The translations under genes and the position numbers were made by a program. Shown one piece after another: positions 11,400-21,700 of a stretch of 64,000 nucleotides of DNA. Under the pieces are notes generated by a model, which made no database searches, was not told where the DNA came from, and saw only the letters and a list, made by a program, of their open reading frames with translations. Origin of the DNA: Saccopteryx bilineata (Eukaryota > Chordata > Mammalia > Chiroptera > Emballonuridae); assembly GCF_036850765.1 (NCBI RefSeq), contig NC_089493.1:218300744-218364743 (forward strand), given 5' to 3'. Numbering within the stretch: position 1 is the stretch's first letter; every line of letters starts with the position of its first letter.

Positions 11400-11460
11400 C
11401 TACTTCCTCTCATGGATAAAGAAACCAAGGCTAGAGAGGTTAACTTTCTAAGTCACTAAC
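11400..11460 (-). repeat. MIR fragment, antisense
   Basis: The stretch reading GATAAAGAAACCAAGGCTAG followed by AGAGGTTAACTTTCTAAGTC resembles the reverse strand of a MIR core (the usual GATGAGGAAACTGAGGC and AGAGGTTAAGTAACTTGCC). Old and short. Confidence 0.5.
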
Positions 11461-11639
11461 TTGCCTTTTTAAAATTACTACTTTTTGTATGTCTTCTCAT
11501 TTGGGGTCAAAATAGTCTTTGAAGACACTATTATCAAAGGAAATTAATTGCAAGTTTATCACTACCCAGACCAAATATAAAAAGATATGTATGGACTTAC
11601 CTGTGAAATGCTTTGTCCTTATGGATCATGATGACCTGT

Positions 11640-11780
11640 GAACAAAGATTTGAACTAAGAATTAAGAAACTCAGAAGTGTCACTGACTAATTGTGTGACT
11701 CCAACCAAGGCATGAGGCTGGAATTTCTTCATCTGTAAAATGAATGGAATCAGACAATATCTTGCCTAACTCGGGAACTT
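11640..11780 (+). repeat. MIR fragment, sense
   Basis: Contains the MIR signature order: an AATTGTGTGACT-like segment, then TTTCTTCATCTGTAAAATGA, then a decayed tail. An ancient tRNA-derived mammalian SINE. Confidence 0.65.
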
Positions 11781-11871
11781 TGTTTCTATTTCAAAAGTTT
11801 ATAAAAATGAATAATGCTCTATATGAAGAATGAAAAAGGGTATGGCAATAATTCCTTCTGACTTTTCTTTC

Positions 11872-11940
11872 TTTTTTTTTTATTGATTTTAATTTATTGT
11901 GTTTACATAGATTCTAGTGTCCCCCCGAATATATCCCCCC
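11872..11940 (-). mobile_element. Tiny 5'-truncated L1 insertion (3' tip only)
   Basis: About 70 bp of antisense L1 3'UTR (poly-T, then TTATTGATTTTAATTTATTG and so on) bracketed by an imperfect duplication, TCTGACTTTTCTTT at 11858 and TCTGACTTTCTTTT at 11941. The duplication supports an independent insertion. Confidence 0.65.
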
Positions 11941-11998
11941 TCTGACTTTCTTTTCTATATATATAGTATATAACTTCTGCAAGTACCCATATTCTCTG

Positions 11999-12031
11999 TT
12001 TTTTGTTTGTTTGTTTGTTTGTTTTGTTTTA
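11999..12031. repeat. (GTTT)n simple repeat
   Basis: A T-rich run with five GTTT units in a row. It could be the remnant tail of an unrecognised retroposon. Confidence 0.7.
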
Positions 12032-12384
12032 ATTGGAACACTGAGACCTGAGAGAGTGAGATGAGCTTGGTCTGGGAACTAAATCTGGATTTCCAGCAAC
12101 CAACCACTGGTCTCAGATGACAACCCAGTGGTTTTCCAGGATATCACTCTTCTTTCTTCATCTGAAGGAGCTCTCTAAGTTTCTCTCTGCTCAGTCTCAG
12201 ATATCTCCTAAGTCTCTCCGAACCCTGAAATAGCAATCACAGGATTAACAGAAGAGTACATTTTATATTTAAAACCTCAATTTTGCTTTTAACTAAAACC
12301 TCTTGCCCAAACAATACATGTAAAAAATTTTAAATAACTGTACAACAAATAGCAACTCAAGAGACAAAAATGATTACTTCAGAG

Positions 12385-12469
12385 TTAAATACTAAATTGA
12401 TGATACTGACCAATTTAATTCAGTATTTAATTTAGTATTTAATTCAGAATTAAATACTAAATTGATGAT
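12385..12469. repeat. AT-rich palindrome with a repeated arm
   Basis: TTAAATACTAAATTGATGAT occurs at 12385-12404 and again at 12450-12469. Between them, 12429-12463 is a perfect inverted repeat: the arm AATTTAGTATTTAATTC, a one-base centre, and its complement. The arm is thus present three times, twice direct and once inverted. Confidence 0.9.
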
Positions 12470-12680
12470 GATCACTTGATAGCTATCATTGGGAAATTTA
12501 CTTAATTTCTCTAAGTCTCAATTTCTTTCATTCTAAAAAAAATGGAGATGATAATAGTACCTATCTTAGAATTATTGAGAGGATTGAGTGATATAAATAA
12601 CAATATAAGTGAGGCATGGTCAAGTGTATGTAGCTGAAAGAATGCTCAGAAAATATTAGTTACTTATATTGTAATGGTGT
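12470..12680 (+). repeat. MIR element, sense
   Basis: Nearly the whole MIR core and tail: AATTTCTCTAAGTCTCAATT, then AAAATGGAGATGATAATAGT, ACCTATCTTAGAATTATTGA, GAGGATTGAGTGATATAAAT and a GCTCAGAAAATATTAGT-type tail. Confidence 0.75.
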
Positions 12681-14156
12681 CGGTTTTAATCTAATGTTAT
12701 TGGTAATTATTCTTAATAATAATCATAGCGATAATTAGAGAAGTTCATAGGAAGCCAAAAAGGACTTCATGAGAGATGTGTTCCTACAACTGGTCTTCAA
12801 AGGCTACCAGATTTGGATGAGTTTGGAGAAAGGAAGGTTTCTTCAGGTTCCTCATGTAACCAAGCTCTCGTTCATCCCCTTTGCCCATCCCTGACTTCCG
12901 TCCAGCTGGAGTGGAGTTCGTGTAGGAGAATAAAAGGAAATAGGACTGAAAAGGCCCTGGAACAGGAGTGTATGTGTGAGGGAGGGCTGATAGCAGGAAA
13001 GCCATTGTGCCACATTATTATGGGATCTAGTAAAACAGTTTTAAAAACTTTCTATAAAAAACTTCTTTTAAATTATTCTTTTATCAGTACCTTAACCACT
13101 GCAATATTTGATTCTGGCCTCTTGCATCCTACCTATAAAGACAAGTTCAAAGACAGCTACCAGGGAGTTTATTTGTCTGGAGCCTAGAACCATAGTCATG
13201 GATGCTCTTGCTCCTCCCACTGTCACTGACTGAAAGCGTGAGCTTGGAGCAGCTTGAAGGGAATTTATCATAAATAAACAACACATAAATGCGTAAGACA
13301 AAATTATAATCCAGCGTGCAAGCTTCTTGAGATCAAAGGCCATGATTTATAAATCTTCTATGTGTCTCACAGTCAGAGCCCATCCTACTGTGCTGAGGAC
13401 TTCCTGAGATGCAACCCGGAGCACGTGCAGCTTAGGACACTGCAGCGCTAGAGCTGTCTCCGCTGTGGCTGAGGGAGGTGCCACCGAGGGCACGCTGAAC
13501 TCGGCACTGTGTGTAGCCATCTAAATCCCTGGCACGTCTCCTGTTTTCTCTTTCTGTCACCATCTCTATTTCATCAGCTGGAATTTCTTATTTTTCTTTC
13601 CTTTTCAACATCTGTTTTCTATTGTTTCCTCTTTTTTTTTTTCTTTTTATGAATCTTGATCATTCTCACATATTCAGGGCTTGGTCAGGAATCCTAAAGA
13701 TAACCATGTCTGGTTTATCCTCCAAGAGAGAGAGCCTTCTTCACACAAAGACCCAACTCTGCATGCAAAACAAAACCAAAAATCCACCCAGCGGTTTCAG
13801 CAGGGCATTTTTTGTGTGTTTGTTTTAGGAGATTTGGTGAATTTCCCAATTCAGAAAGGGTGAAAAGAAATAAAAGAACATCCAGGTTTGTGCCATTTCA
13901 GAAAGCCAGCGCATATTCCTAGTAGCAGTTAATAATGGCAGGTGCTGTGAAGCATCAGATAGGCCACTGAATTCCTGAAGCCAAAAGTCAGCCAAGAGTT
14001 GATTGCTTATGTTTTTAGAGCTGCATGAAAGAGCGGCATGTAGCTACACCACTGCTGTGCAGGCAACAGGCATCTTACAGCTGCAGGCCCAGACCACTTT
14101 GAAAACCACCTCTCATTTTCTTTCACCTCTGTGTTACCAACTTTTCACCTAGCCCC
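12681..14156. other. Intron sequence without a recognised feature
   Basis: Mixed composition. Open frames at 12813-13187 (+) and 13092-13343 (-) are short, overlap each other and match nothing I know. I see no exon here. Confidence 0.45.
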
Positions 14157-14186
14157 GCAGTGATTTTCAAGCTGTGTGCCACCAGA
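14157..14186 (+). repeat. Fragment of a hAT terminal region
   Basis: CAGTGATTTTCAAGCTGTGT followed by GCCACC closely matches the left end of the hAT element at 20464. Only about 30 bp is recognisable. Confidence 0.4.
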
Positions 14187-14366
14187 AGTTAACCTCTGCT
14201 ATTTAATAAATAGAGAGCTGGCAACTGTCCTGTATATGGAGTCAAATGCAATCTCCATAGTTCCAGGTTGAAGCAAGGAAAATGTTTCAGAGCTTTTTTT
14301 TCTTAATCTTGACTTTAGCCATTATCCCTTATGTTTAACAACTTTGCAGCTCAATTTGTGGACCCA

Positions 14367-14545
14367 CATTAAGAAATAAAATAGATCCACACACACCCAC
14401 TTCTTCTTTGGCCCTTAGAACTTTCTTCCTTAACATGACTTTATGTCTGTTTATTGGCATTAAGAAATAAAATAGATCCACACACACCCACTTCTTTGGC
14501 TCATAGAACTCTCTCCCTTGACATGACTCTGTGTCTGTTTACTGG
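14367..14545. repeat. 91-bp tandem duplication
   Basis: Two head-to-tail copies start with CATTAAGAAATAAAATAGAT at 14367 and 14458. The second is 88 bp, having lost one CTT from a CTTCTT run. The copies differ at several other places, so the duplication is not recent. Confidence 0.9.
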
Positions 14546-16870
14546 CAAATAGTTGGCTCAATTATCTGAGTTATACATCTGCCTCACTAATAAGTCTTTT
14601 CCAACTAAAGCAGCAATTGACTTCACAGACATAAGAACATCTGGCAGTGGTAGCATTTTGGCTTTGCTTGGCCTTCTGATCCTTTGGCAAAGGAAACTGT
14701 GGTGAATAGGAAGTGCTTGTGCAGCATCAGGGCAGCTCCGAGGCGAGCATAAGGGGGTGGCAAAGGTAAGACCAGCATGAGCCAAACCTTGCCAGATACC
14801 TAGTGACAAGAACCTAGCACTTAACACCTGGTTCTCACTTATGTATTTACTTATGGTGCTTACACCAGAAGTTGCACAGCCCCATGTATACAGGACCTGC
14901 ACACCGACCTGGCTGGGGCCTCGATCAGGAGCCAGTGAGCCTTGTCTAAAGGGGCAGCAGCCACTTGGCTTTGGGTCAGTATTTGCTAGACAGGATGCAG
15001 ATCCAGTGTCAGCCAGATCTTCTGATTTTTCTAGAGAAGCCAGAAACCAGATTTTTATGTGAAAGCTCCTAATTTGTTAATGTTGGCAACTATTTAAAGA
15101 CAACCTTCAAGTACTGCGCAGGCCAATCAAAGGCTGTTGGCAGACAGCGTTCAAGCGCCAGTTTTGGACCTCTGGCTTACCTCATAGGCAGGCGCTCACT
15201 CAAGGTTTTGTAATGATCTAACACCCTTGCTCACAGTCCATGTGGATCAGGGAAAATAAACTTTTTTGGCTTTGTCGATCTTTTCTGAATTTTTTATACT
15301 GAACGTTTTTTAAAAATAAGAGTTGTTCTGAGAATTCTTGGACCCCTTTTCTGAACATAGTCTGGAACCAACCCCAACTCCCAAGGCAGCCTCAGAATGA
15401 TCTGTCGCCTCAAGTGACCTCTCGTCTATGGCTGATCCGAGAGGGGAGGAGGGCGAGGCTGGCATTCCAGGCCTGTCCTTGATAACTGTGGTAGGAAGCA
15501 CTGGTGAAACCTGGCTCAGATCTATACCCCAGAGCAGGCACAGAGTTAGTTATCCTTAATAGATGAGAAAATGCATATGCCGGGCAGAAATCGGGCCAGA
15601 ACCTTCTTCGCTGTGCTTGGTAGCCTGCAATCCGCCCGTGTAGAAGGGATTGAGATACTACAGGAGACAGAGAGATTAAGAGCCAGAACGGGGGCTGTAG
15701 AGAAACAGTACAGATTCCTCAACTTTAATCAGTTGTCAGAATCCAAGCAGAGGAGCCAAATAACCAGACCATGGGCAATGCTTAGTGCTCCCTCCTAACT
15801 TCTTCACTGAGTGTGCCCATCCATTCACCAGGCTATTGAATAGCTTCACCAAAAACAGAAGCAGTGCCTGTGTCCCAGTGGCTGGGATGAAGACAACAGA
15901 GCAGGTTTGTTCCAAGTCTAGGAATAGGCCACCTGAGCAGACAAAAACATGGAGCGAGTCCAAGGAAATTGGCACCTGTACTCATGGGTGTGGTTTTTTA
16001 TGGTGTGAGTTTGCATTGAAGTCTGAGTGGCCGAGTCAGCACCAGCAGTTTCGGCCTCCAAGCTGCAGTTCCGAAGGTCTGCACAGCATCTGAGAGACCG
16101 GCCAGCCCTGCACGCCCAGGGTCATCTGCACCTTGTGTTTCCTTCTTTCTTTCTGTATTTTCTTTAATGGATGTTTTCCCCCAGTGAGGAGAGAATGACA
16201 TCAACCAAATACACAATGCAGGCTCATCTCGTTAAATTTTGTTTATTTACTTGTGAGTCTAAAAAGAATATGAAGCATGCTTGTGAGGCATTTGTGTCTG
16301 GAAAGAATTGAGCAACTCTAAAGTTGTAGCGTGTGGCCGTTGGTTTAAAATTGCTAAATTGTGTTTCCTTATTTTCCGTGAAATGTCAAATGTCACTCTT
16401 TAGCTTCTATAAAGGTCAGTATGACTTAAAGAGAAAGAAAAAAAAAACACAAAAATCTTGGACCATTTACTTGTTATTGAACTTTAAAAGTGCTTTATTT
16501 ATCAGTGAAATTAAATCTCAAAATGTTTTGGTGGCTGTGAAAAAGGAGACAAGACCAATAAAGTTAAAGACTATTACTTTGCTCCTTTTTTGGGCCTTTC
16601 AGTGAAAAACAACAAGGGGAAAACTAGTTTGACAGCCAAAGTTATTTATACTCTGCTTATACATATATATGGAATATATGTTATCAGGCTGCTTGAGTGG
16701 GGTGTCATAATTATTTCCTGCTCCTCTCTGCCTTTTGATGTTTTTGAATAGAATAGTTATGGAAATAAAATTCTTTTAATGAATACATTTCATAGTCAGA
16801 TTTGCTAAATGGTAAGCAGGGACTTGGTCCTCAACCAGAAGTCATCTTTTTCGTATCACCTATGATGAAT
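14546..16870. other. Intron sequence, mostly unassigned
   Basis: No coding exon recognised. Around 15105-15185 the sequence resembles the end of an old Charlie-type hAT relic (TACTGCGCAGGCCAATCAAA and later TTTTGGACCTCTGGCT). The frames at 15571-15798 (+) and 15785-16093 (+) have no recognisable product. Confidence 0.45.
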
Positions 16871-16879
16871 GACGAAGCG

Positions 16880-16903
16880 TGCACGCGCGCACACACACAC
16901 ACA
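16880..16903. repeat. (CA)n / (CG)n microsatellite
   Basis: A short run of alternating GC and CA dinucleotides, potentially Z-DNA forming. Confidence 0.8.
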
Positions 16904-17479
16904 GCTAGAAAAAGAGAAAGCACTATTTGTTCTAGGTTGTTTACAAATAACCATTGTTTTTATTAGCACTGTTTGATCTTCTCATGATGCACTTCTACCT
17001 CATAACTCTTTTGGGGGAGAAGAGTGAAAATAATAAAGGAGCATTACTTAACAGTACAAAACCATAAATTTCTATTGAACTACATATTCTCATCTTATTG
17101 CAAAGGTTAAGAGTAGTCTGGCAAAGTGCAGGTCAGGAAATGATTATTACTCTCACTGACAGCAAACAAACTAGGGACAATTTCAAAACAATATGCTAAA
17201 GTTTCTTTTTTAGTAACTCCTCACTCAGCTTTCCACGTCTTTCTGCATCTCTGGCCCTGCCTAGTTTCCCACACTTTGTGATCATGGCTGAGGTGGCTTA
17301 CTACCTATTAAACCCCCACTGACGTTTCAGGTGTGCCTCCTGCCTGAATATTGGCATTTTAAAATAGGACTCCCAGACCTCCTTCCAGTTTGCCTATTCC
17401 TGGAGAGAAAATAGATGTGGTGAAACCTGTTTGCCTCAGTCATCCACCTTCCAGGGTGTGCAAATAGCAAGTACAAGCT

Positions 17480-17700
17480 CTCTTCCTAGGTTCAAATGTG
17501 GGCTCTGTCACTTGCTAGTTCTGTGATCTTAGATAAGTCACTGAACATCCCTGCGCTTTAGTTTCCTTGGTGTTAAGTGAGGATGATAATGATGCCTATC
17601 CCGGTGTTGCAATGAGGACTGTCCAAGACAATATATGTAAAGCATTTAAGAGTGGTGATACATAGTAAGCACCTAAGAAACGTTAACTATTTTTATGTTG
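17480..17700 (+). repeat. MIR element, sense
   Basis: Full MIR order: GGGCTCTGTCACTTGCTAG, AGATAAGTCACTGAACATCC, CTTTAGTTTCCTTGGTG, a GATGATAATGATGCCTATC segment and an AAAGCATTTAAGAGTGGTG / CATAGTAAGCACC tail. Confidence 0.8.
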
Positions 17701-17844
17701 TTTCTATTATTTCCAATGTTACCACTCCTGTTCTACAAATCTCTTTTGCTGAATTGACTAGTACTCACTTTTGTTTCCGAGCTATGAATTCACTGTAGTT
17801 AACACTAGAAAAGGCCTAGCTTTAATTAATTTGTTTGTTTATAC

Positions 17845-18110
17845 TGTTCCAGGAACTGTTTTATGTGCTTTGGATAAATCAGTTAACAAAACAGACCCAA
17901 AAATGCATGTCCTTGAGAGACTTGCATTCTAGTTGGGGTGGAGGGATGGATAAATAATACAAATAAACAAAATAAGAAACTTATGTAGCACGTTAGAAGG
18001 TGATAAATGCCAAGTTCAGAAGAGTGAGGAGCAGGCAGGTGAGTTGCAATTTTAAATAAGTGCAGGGGGAAGTTTACTGAGAATGCAAGTGGATGGCCAC
18101 ATCTAGAAAG
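17845..18110 (-). repeat. L2 fragment, antisense
   Basis: Matches the reverse strand of the L2 3' region: an AACAAAACAGACCCAAAAAT segment, a TGCATTCTAGTTGGGGTGGA segment and a GGTGATAAATGCC segment in the usual order. Confidence 0.65.
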
Positions 18111-19237
18111 AAGGAGGAAGGTCTCGGAGTTCATCTTCATTTGCTTTTACTTCCTTGTCTGATTTATATATTTATTTTTTAAAATTTTTTCCTGAATAGA
18201 ATTTTTTATTTGTATTATTTCTGAGTAGTCATCAGTGAGTTTCATTACATTATTAGTACTGCAAAGGGAATCTCTTTAAGACTAGTTCTTTTGCTGTATT
18301 TGGCCTTTATCCTAAAATTTTCTGTTGCATTTATTTTCTGGTATATTTTGAGTTCATCTATCGAAAAAACCACAACATTAATTTTTTACAAATGTTTGTT
18401 TTTCTCTCATAGTTAAGTGGAGTTAATATCAGGTATTTTATGTTAGAGTTTCATTTTCACTTTAGGTCAACCTAGTATTGTTGCACCAAAAGGAAGTTGA
18501 AACATTTCTTGATTAGCATCTCTTACCAAAGTAGGTGTGTCATGTGAGCAAAACTAGGACAAAACCGCTTGATCTAGAGATTAAAGAGTCTCAGTGGTGA
18601 CTTTAAACATGACTATAGAAAAAACTTAGCCCACTAGTACAAACACCCGAAAATAATATAATGAAGGATAGAAAAGATGACAGATGGGACAAAAGCAAAC
18701 TTCATGTGAAAGCCTACTTTTCCTCAAATAAAATGTTTATAACAAACTTTGGCAATTTTGTTACAAGGTCAGGAAGAAAAATTTTAAATCGACAGATTTA
18801 GTTCAGAGAGATTACATAAAAATATGTCATACTTAAGTTTCCCACAATAATTTCTAATATTGGAGTTTTTATAATTAATTTCTAAACTATATTTTAATTA
18901 ATATTACAATTAACTATCACTTCAGACATGGCTTGAAGTGTCAAGAGTTGTACTGTCAGAGACAGAGGAGAAGGGAGAAGAGAACTGGGCATCTCAACAT
19001 TTTTTCAAGGGCAGTACAGACCTCTGGCCAAGCTCAGTCCAAGATTACTTTCTAGTACACAACCAATAGAATGAACAGAGGGAAGACACACACTGTTCTC
19101 TCTACTTCTTGTTGCAGGTATTCGCAACTCTCAAGACTTGCTTCCCCTGAATCTATGAGAGTTAAAAAGCTCCACCCTTGATACTCACTAGATTTGGTTG
19201 AGAAAATCTTTTAAACTATGGGTTGCTGACATGATAT
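18111..19237. other. Intron sequence without a recognised feature
   Basis: AT-rich, frequent stops in all frames, no repeat family I can name. Confidence 0.45.
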
Positions 19238-19694
19238 TGTTGTATCGGATCAGCGAGATAAGACGTCTTACCACACAATCAATTAGCCAAATTAAGAAAT
19301 TAGAAGTCTTTAATTAGTCAGCTACACAGACCGCATAGAAACCTAAGTCATTCAAATCAATGCAGCCCCGACTGCATTTTGGAGTTAAGTTTTATAGGGA
19401 GAATTACATACTGACTGAGGAAAGGGGAGGGGAGAAAGTATAGCAGTAAAACAAAGCAGTGAAACAAGCTTTCTTACAATGTTTATCTATAGGGTTAGTT
19501 CAGGGAGAAACATTCTGAAAATACCTGCTACTTCGCAAAGCTAGTCCAAGGCCACAGTCTGGGAAACCAGCCTCAAGGCCAGGAATACAGAGTCTATTCA
19601 GAAAGAGTAAGTTTTGCTAAAAGTCTCTTTGTTTTAGAGAAAGTAAGTTTGCCAAAAATTATTTATGTTACAAGCCTTTCTTTTCTATGCTTCA
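19238..19694 (-). mobile_element. Probable solo LTR of an endogenous retrovirus
   Basis: A 457-bp block beginning TG and ending CA. On the minus strand it has LTR architecture: it starts TGAAGCATAG, a TATAAAAC box lies at about 19395, and a GC-rich hairpin (GCAGTCGGGGCTGC) follows around 19366-19379. Next comes an AATTAAAGAC poly-A-signal-like element near 19300, and the end is ACAACA. Flanking tetranucleotides are ATAT and TTAT, so a 4-bp duplication is only 3/4 matched. No gag, pol or env sequence is nearby. The family was not identified. The same layout would be unusual in a SINE or DNA transposon. Confidence 0.65.
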
Positions 19695-19729
19695 TTATGT
19701 AAAGACTGCTCTTTAAAAGTGCGTATCAA

Positions 19730-20090
19730 CCTGACCAGGCAGTGGCGCAGTGGATAGAGCGTCAGACTGGGATGCAGAGGACCCAGGTTCGAGACCCTGA
19801 GCTCGCCAACTTGAGTGCGGGCTCATCTGGTTTGAGCAAAAGCTCACCAGCTTGGACCCAAGGTCACTGGCTCGAGCAAGGGGTTACTCGGTCTGCTGAA
19901 GGCCCATGGTCAAGGCACATATGAGAAAGCAATCAATGAACAACTAAGGTGTTGCAATGCGCAATGAGAAACTAATGATTGATGCTTCTCATCTCTCTCT
20001 GTTCCTGTCTGTCTGTCCCTGTCTATCCCTCTCTCTGACTCTCTCTGTCTCTGTAAAAAATAAACAAATAAATAAATAAATAAATAAATA
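19730..20090 (+). mobile_element. tRNA-headed SINE (type B), near-consensus copy
   Basis: Starts CCTGACCAGGCAGTGGCGCA, with a tRNA-like head containing GTGGATAGAGCG and the B-box GGTTCGAGACC. The core of 20-bp units follows, then a CTCTGTCTGT-rich region and an (AAAT)n tail. It is flanked by AAAAGTGCGTA (19715-19725) and AAAAGTGCATA (20091-20101). Confidence 0.9.
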
Positions 20091-20105
20091 AAAAGTGCAT
20101 AGCAG

Positions 20106-20293
20106 CCTGACCTGTGGTGGTAGCTCAAGCATCGACCTGGAATGCTGAGGTTGCCAGTTCAAAACCCTGGGCTTGCCCAGTCAAGGCACATATGGGAGTT
20201 GATGATTCCTGCTCCTACCCCCTTCCCTCTCTCCCTCCCTCCCTCTCTCTCTCCTCTAAATTGAATAAATAAATAAAAATAATAAAAATAAAT
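20106..20293 (+). mobile_element. Short tRNA-headed SINE (type C)
   Basis: Starts CCTGACCTGTGGTGGTAGCT, followed by the B-box-like GCCAGTTCAAAACCC, GGCACATATGGGAGTTGATG, a CT-rich tract and an (AAAT)n tail. It lies immediately after the type B SINE and its right flank, AAAGTACATA (20294-20303), is a third copy of the same target sequence. Confidence 0.85.
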
Positions 20294-20463
20294 AAAGTAC
20301 ATATCATTCTTCTTGAGTGGATCATGTAATATTATACTATTTTTCAAAAAAAATAGGCATTTATATATATCAGGGCCTCAAATACCTTTATTTTGTTCAA
20401 CGTCATTTCATTATAATGTTGATACGATGCCTAACACCTTAATGCTTGTTTGTTAGCCTACGG

Positions 20464-20731
20464 CAGTGATTTTCAGCCTGTGTGCCACGAAAATTTTCAA
20501 AACATGCAAATATCTAATTATTTAGTCAAGGGCACTGACTTCTTTTCCCTTAGATTGTCAAATTTAAAAAAATGACAACAGCCAACGCAACAGTCATCAT
20601 CCAGTGTGAATGAATAAAAGTTATACCTATTTTTTTTGTTAGATTGGCAAAAAAATATATTTTTTGGTGTGTCACAGAATGCTAGTAATTAGTTTATGTG
20701 TGCCATGAGATGTAAAGGTTGAAAATCGCTG
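20464..20731 (+). mobile_element. Non-autonomous hAT transposon (CAGTGATTTTCAGCC type)
   Basis: The left end is CAGTGATTTTCAGCCTGTGT and the right end is GGTTGAAAATCGCTG, whose complement is CAGCGATTTTCAACC, giving terminal inverted repeats of about 15 bp. There is no transposase frame. The flanking 8-mers (GCCTACGG and GACAGTGG) match at only 4 positions, so the target duplication has decayed. Confidence 0.7.
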
Positions 20732-20989
20732 GACAGTGGTAAAATTGGTTTCATTAGATATCGTTTCATTTAAAATTACAGAACCTATCAATGACATTGA
20801 AGATTTACTATACCTCTCCAGAAGGGTCAGGGATGAAATGAGAAGACACAATGAAAGCTGTAATCACATCACAGCATTATCAGGGAGAATAACCTGATCC
20901 ACAGAAAAGCATTGAAAATCCCTACTTCCCAGAGAGAATCCAGGCAACACCAGGCTTGGAAAATTATAACACAGTTAAAAATAATATCA

Positions 20990-21115
20990 GACAGGCCTAA
21001 CTTTAAATTTCAGGTACAGTGACATCCCTAAGCCCTAGTAAATGAAATAACACACATAAAGCGGTTAGCCCAGTGCTTGGTACATAATACTTAATAAAGT
21101 GTAGTTTTACTATTT
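20990..21115 (+). repeat. MIR 3' half, sense
   Basis: Reads AAATGAAATAACACACATAA, AGCGGTTAGCCCAGTGCTTG and a GTACATAATACTTAATAAA tail, matching the MIR 3' half. Confidence 0.6.
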
Positions 21116-21405
21116 TTTTAGAGAAGAGAAGAAGAAAAGATTTGCATGACCTTAAATAATTGTTCAAACTTTTGAGTAACTGCATTTTGTGCTAGAGTTT
21201 TGTGTGGTAACAGGACCAACAAAGCATGGGAAGCACTATTGCTAGGGAATATTGGCTGGAATGAACAAATACAATGATTATGGTCATACATCATACAGAA
21301 AGATTTTCCATCCACTTGCCTTCAAGCATGCTGTTAGCATTCATGTGTAATTCTGTTCACCTTTTTAAAATTTTTCCAAATCTTACTTTTCTTAGGGATT
21401 CAGCA

Positions 21406-21606
21406 TTTTTTTTTTAAGATTTCATTTATCTGTTTCACAAAGAGGAGAGCGCTGGTAAATGAGAAGTATCAACTCATAGTTGCTTCACGTTAGCTGTTCA
21501 TTGCTTGCATCTCATATGTGCCTTGACCAGGCAAACCCAGGGTTTCAAACCAGTGACCTCAGCATTCCAGGTCGACACTGTTTCCACTGTGCCACCACAG
21601 GCCAAG
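21406..21606 (-). mobile_element. Short SINE (type C), antisense
   Basis: Poly-T at 21406, AGAAGTATCAACTCATAGTT, TGTGCCTTGACCAGGCAAAC, a B-box complement (GGTTTCAAACC) and CCACTGTGCCACCACAGGCC at the head. The target duplication is not clear. Confidence 0.8.
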
Positions 21607-21685
21607 CTTAAGGACCCATCTTTAAGTTGGCCATTTCCTTCCCTTCTGTGCCTCACTAGTTTACTGTAACCTCTTCTGATGCCAG

Positions 21686-21700
21686 CCCCCCCCCCCCCCC
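21686..21700. repeat. Poly-C run of 15
   Basis: An uninterrupted C15 tract in otherwise ordinary intron DNA. Length polymorphism or assembly error is likely here. Confidence 0.85.
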
